Assembly: GCF_038806765.1 (NCBI RefSeq)
Contig: NZ_CP152389.1
Span: forward strand, 2,418,001 to 2,482,000
Source of the DNA: Mucilaginibacter sp. CSA2-8R
GTDB taxonomy: Bacteria > Bacteroidota > Bacteroidia > Sphingobacteriales > Sphingobacteriaceae
DNA: 64,000 nucleotides
Direction: 5' to 3'
The translations under genes were made by a program, and so were the position numbers. This document shows, in pieces, positions 61,216 to 64,000 of the stretch (position 1 is the first letter of the stretch; every line of letters starts with the position of its first letter). The notes beneath the pieces were generated by a model. The model worked only from the letters and a program-made list of their open reading frames with translations. It made no database searches and was not told where the DNA came from.

Positions 61216-64000
61216 TTACCGTGTGGTTGGGTCCGCTTTGCGGTAGGCCCAGCCAAAAATGAGCGGGAACACCCACAAGCTGAATAGCATTGCGCACAAA
61301 ATACCTCCAATAACTACCCTTGCCAGTGGTCGTGAGCTTTCGGAACCAATGCCATGCGAAATAGCTGCAGGAAGCAAACCGATAGCTGCCATCAACGCCG
61401 TCATCATTACCGGGCGTATCCGTGAATTGACACCTAATTTGATAGAGCTGTACAACAGCAAGGTATCGCCATGCAGATCTTCAAGATTATGCTTAAATAT
61501 GGTGATGAGCAGTACTCCATCCTGTATACAGATGCCAAATAAGGCGATAAAGCCAATACCAGCCGATATACTGAAGTTTGTGCCTGTAATGAGCAGGGCC
61601 AGAATGCCACCCACAATAGCAAAAGGTACATTCATAAACACCAGCGCAGCATCTTTAACGGTGCCAAACATAATATACAACAGTATAAAAATGAGCGCTA
61701 AACTTATAGGCACTACTTGTTCTAAACGTTCAGTGGCACGTTGCTGATTCTCAAAATCGCCTTGCCACGCCAGGCGGTAGCCGCGTTTAATCTCTACGTT
61801 CTTGGCTACTTTCTTTTGGGCTTCGGCAATGGTGCTGCCCATATCACGGCCACGTACGGAAAATTTAACGGTGGCATAGCGCTCGTTACCATCCCTGAAT
61901 ATTAAACACGGACCAGTTTTTTGGCTGATGTCTGCAATTTCATTCAATGCTACTTTGCTGCCATTTTGGGTAGGCACCAGCAAATTGCCAATATCAGCCG
62001 GCGTTTTACGGTAACCTTCGGGGAAGCGGATGCGGATATCAAAGGTGCGCACGCCTTCATATAAGGTAGAAGCCGCTTGGCCGCCTATGGCCATAGATAT
62101 TACGGAGTTAGCATCAGCGGTAGCAACACCATATTGAGCCATTTTTTGCTGATTGAGCTGAATGTCCAGTTCGGGTAAACCAACGCTTTTAAGTACGCCC
62201 AAATCCTCAACGCCGCGTACCGTTTTTAGCTGCTTGTAAACCTCGTAAACCCGATTTTCCATGTAATTGAGTGAGTCGCCATATACTTTCACTACAATCG
62301 AACCTTTTACGCCTGATACCGCCTCTTCTACGTTATCCGAAATTGGTTGCGAGAAGTTAAGATCGGCACCGGGTAAAACCTTAAGTTTTTTGTGCATTTG
62401 TGCAATGAGTTCTTCTTTAGATACTTTAGGTTTCCAATCCTCTTCAGGGTACATAATTACGTCAAACTCATTGTTGTAAAAGCCTGCTACGTCGGTACCA
62501 TTATCCGGCCGGCCGGTTTGAGATACAGCATACTTTACCTGAGGAAAGGTCATGAGTATTTGACGCACCTGTTTAGACGTGGCTACTGACTGGTCGAGCG
62601 AAACGCTGTACGGTAGTTGCACACGTAACCAGATCGACCCTTCATTAAGTTCGGGCAAAAATTCAGAACCTAAAAACTTGAAAGAGAACAAACCGACCAC
62701 CATGGCAATAAGCGATATGGTTACCACTACCTCTTTATGTTTAAACGCTTTAACAAATCCACCGAGCATAAAAGCGGTAAGGCCGTGTACTACAGGGTTG
62801 TGTTTTTCGTGCACGTTCTTTTTAAGCAAAATGCTTATCAATACCGGTACTACGGTAAGGGTAGTTATTAGAGCGCCCAACAAAGCGAAACCCAAGGTAT
62901 AAGCCAGCGGCGAAAACAGCTTGCCCTCAACCTTTTGAAAAGCGAAAATGGGCAGCAAGCCGGTGATTATAATTAATTTGGCGAAAAAGATAGCCTTACC
63001 CAGCACTGCACCGTTATTCCTGATCATGCCCAGCTTAGCGCGTTTATTAAATCGCTCCATGCCCATTTCAATAGCCTTATGATCCAAAAACACAAACATG
63101 CCCTCAACCATTACCACTGCACCATCGATGATGATACCAAAATCTACTGCGCCCAGCGAAAGCAGGTTGGCCGACATGCCCATCATGTGCAGGCAGATAA
63201 AAGCAAACAGCAGCGCCAGCGGAATGATGAGAGATACAATGAGCGTAGTACGCCAGTTAAACATGAATACAGACACCAGGAAGGTCACCAGCAATATACC
63301 TTCAATTAGGTTATGCAAAACGGTATGCGTTGCGTAATTAATAAGGTTGGTGCGATCATAATAGGGCACGATCTTGGTGTCGGGCGGCAACACATCGTTG
63401 TTGAGTTTGTTAATCTCCGCTTTCAGCGCTGCAACTACTTCGGTTGGGTTTTCGCCTTTGCGCATCACTACGATGGCCTCTACGGCGTCTGGATCGTCTT
63501 TTACCAACCTGTGCCCGTCCTGGCGATCAATGGCGTCACTGCGGCCTACCCATCCCAGTCGTGGCAGGTTAGATATTTGCACATCGGCTACATCTTTTAC
63601 CAGCACGGGCACACCGTTATTGTTGGTAACGATTATATTTTTGATCTCGTTAATGTCTTTAATCAACCCCAATCCCCTCACAGCGAAAGCCTGGTTGTTT
63701 TGCACAATCATATCGCCGCCAACATTGATATTGGTTTTTTGCACAGCGGTATAAACATCAAGAGGCGTAATGCCAAGGCTGGTCAGTTTGTCGGGATTAA
63801 CGGTAATTTCGTAAGTTTTGGTTTTACCGCCAAAACTGTTCACATCGCCAATACCGGGTACAGCCCGCAAACGGCGGTCAACCACCCAGTCCTGTATAGT
63901 TTTAAGTTCGCGAACGTCGCGTACCGAACTTTGCAGGGTATAGCGATAAATTTCGCCGGTAGGGCCGATGGGTGGCTGCACAGATGGTTGCACACCGTTA
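61216..64000 (-). CDS. CzcA/CusA-family heavy-metal RND efflux pump, N-terminus beyond right edge
   Basis: The frame is open to the window edge (visible about 928 residues), so the apparent GTG start at 63993 is internal. It has porter-domain segments (GVQPSVQPPIGPTGEIYRYTL in part, RLRAVPGIGDVNSFGG, FPEGYRKTPADIG), and the membrane block with SLGAVDFGIIIDGAVVMVE containing the acidic proton-relay residue (D in FGIIIDG). The second half ends FPLIFGWAYRKADPTTR. It is a proton-driven trimeric exporter of divalent or monovalent metals. The adaptor and channel genes would lie to the right. Confidence 0.93.
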   Translation of the reverse strand, partial: NGVQPSVQPPIGPTGEIYRYTLQSSVRDVRELKTIQDWVVDRRLRAVPGIGDVNSFGGKTKTYEITVNPDKLTSLGITPLDVYTAVQKTNINVGGDMIVQNNQAFAVRGLGLIKDINEIKNIIVTNNNGVPVLVKDVADVQISNLPRLGWVGRSDAIDRQDGHRLVKDDPDAVEAIVVMRKGENPTEVVAALKAEINKLNNDVLPPDTKIVPYYDRTNLINYATHTVLHNLIEGILLVTFLVSVFMFNWRTTLIVSLIIPLALLFAFICLHMMGMSANLLSLGAVDFGIIIDGAVVMVEGMFVFLDHKAIEMGMERFNKRAKLGMIRNNGAVLGKAIFFAKLIIITGLLPIFAFQKVEGKLFSPLAYTLGFALLGALITTLTVVPVLISILLKKNVHEKHNPVVHGLTAFMLGGFVKAFKHKEVVVTISLIAMVVGLFSFKFLGSEFLPELNEGSIWLRVQLPYSVSLDQSVATSKQVRQILMTFPQVKYAVSQTGRPDNGTDVAGFYNNEFDVIMYPEEDWKPKVSKEELIAQMHKKLKVLPGADLNFSQPISDNVEEAVSGVKGSIVVKVYGDSLNYMENRVYEVYKQLKTVRGVEDLGVLKSVGLPELDIQLNQQKMAQYGVATADANSVISMAIGGQAASTLYEGVRTFDIRIRFPEGYRKTPADIGNLLVPTQNGSKVALNEIADISQKTGPCLIFRDGNERYATVKFSVRGRDMGSTIAEAQKKVAKNVEIKRGYRLAWQGDFENQQRATERLEQVVPISLALIFILLYIMFGTVKDAALVFMNVPFAIVGGILALLITGTNFSISAGIGFIALFGICIQDGVLLITIFKHNLEDLHGDTLLLYSSIKLGVNSRIRPVMMTALMAAIGLLPAAISHGIGSESSRPLARVVIGGILCAMLFSLWVFPLIFGWAYRKADPTTR

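Noticed and set aside
63993..64000. GTG at 63993 as the start of the metal pump
   Set aside because: The frame stays open to the window edge and the family has roughly 110 or more residues before this point, so the codon is internal.
1..64000. CRISPR array, prophage, insertion sequence or tRNA genes
   Set aside because: I saw no regularly spaced repeats, transposase, integrase, phage structural genes or tRNA-like cloverleaf sequences in the window.

Overview
The window looks like chromosomal DNA of a Bacteroidetes bacterium of the Sphingobacteriaceae (Mucilaginibacter/Pedobacter type). This rests on gene families (FtsX/MacB-like permeases of about 800 aa, PL10 pectate lyase, PNGase F-like protein, TonB-dependent receptor, PorT-like barrel), on promoter elements of the Bacteroidetes type (TAnnTTTG), and on the near absence of Shine-Dalgarno sequences. 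The genus is inferred; no rRNA gene is present. I see no tRNA, CRISPR array, insertion sequence or prophage.

Region 1 (1-17 kb): a divergent sigma-54-type response regulator (cut by the left edge) faces a large efflux locus with a MacA-like adaptor, an ABC ATPase, a small repeat protein, four consecutive MacB-like permeases, a terminator, a second ATPase and a TolC-like protein. A 32-nt sequence (24/32 identical) lies upstream of both transcription units.

Region 2 (17-30 kb): alcohol dehydrogenase, M28 peptidase, pectate lyase, DEAD-box helicase, three orphan response regulators, a YitT protein followed by an (AGTG)14 microsatellite, a zinc-ribbon protein, a short SSB paralogue, DUF72 and M20 deacetylase genes, and an acetyltransferase.

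Region 3 (30-36 kb, with echoes at 48-49.5 and 53-54.5 kb) is a redox/electrophile-response neighbourhood. It has HxlR/azoreductase and nitroreductase/HxlR divergent pairs, and three separate oxidoreductase-AraC pairs whose AraC regulators are paralogues. The three pairs share one promoter architecture: two TTTGGC-like boxes 20-21 bp apart, then exactly 26 nt, then CANCTTTG.

Region 4 (36-48 kb): a 1322-aa Pls/PosA-type membrane NRPS-like enzyme (the family of epsilon-poly-lysine synthetase), a DUF2314/DUF2185-like protein, a TonB-dependent receptor with its own two-component system, an SMR efflux protein and a thioester-reductase-like protein.

Region 5 (49-64 kb): PNGase F-like glycosidase, small secreted and DUF2200 proteins, serine hydrolase, RluA pseudouridine synthase, lipoprotein, PAS histidine kinase and the C-terminal part of a CzcA/CusA metal-efflux pump, cut by the right edge.

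The strongest candidates for something undescribed are the three-module AraC/oxidoreductase regulon, the Pls-like synthetase, and the four-permease/two-ATPase efflux locus with its shared upstream element.
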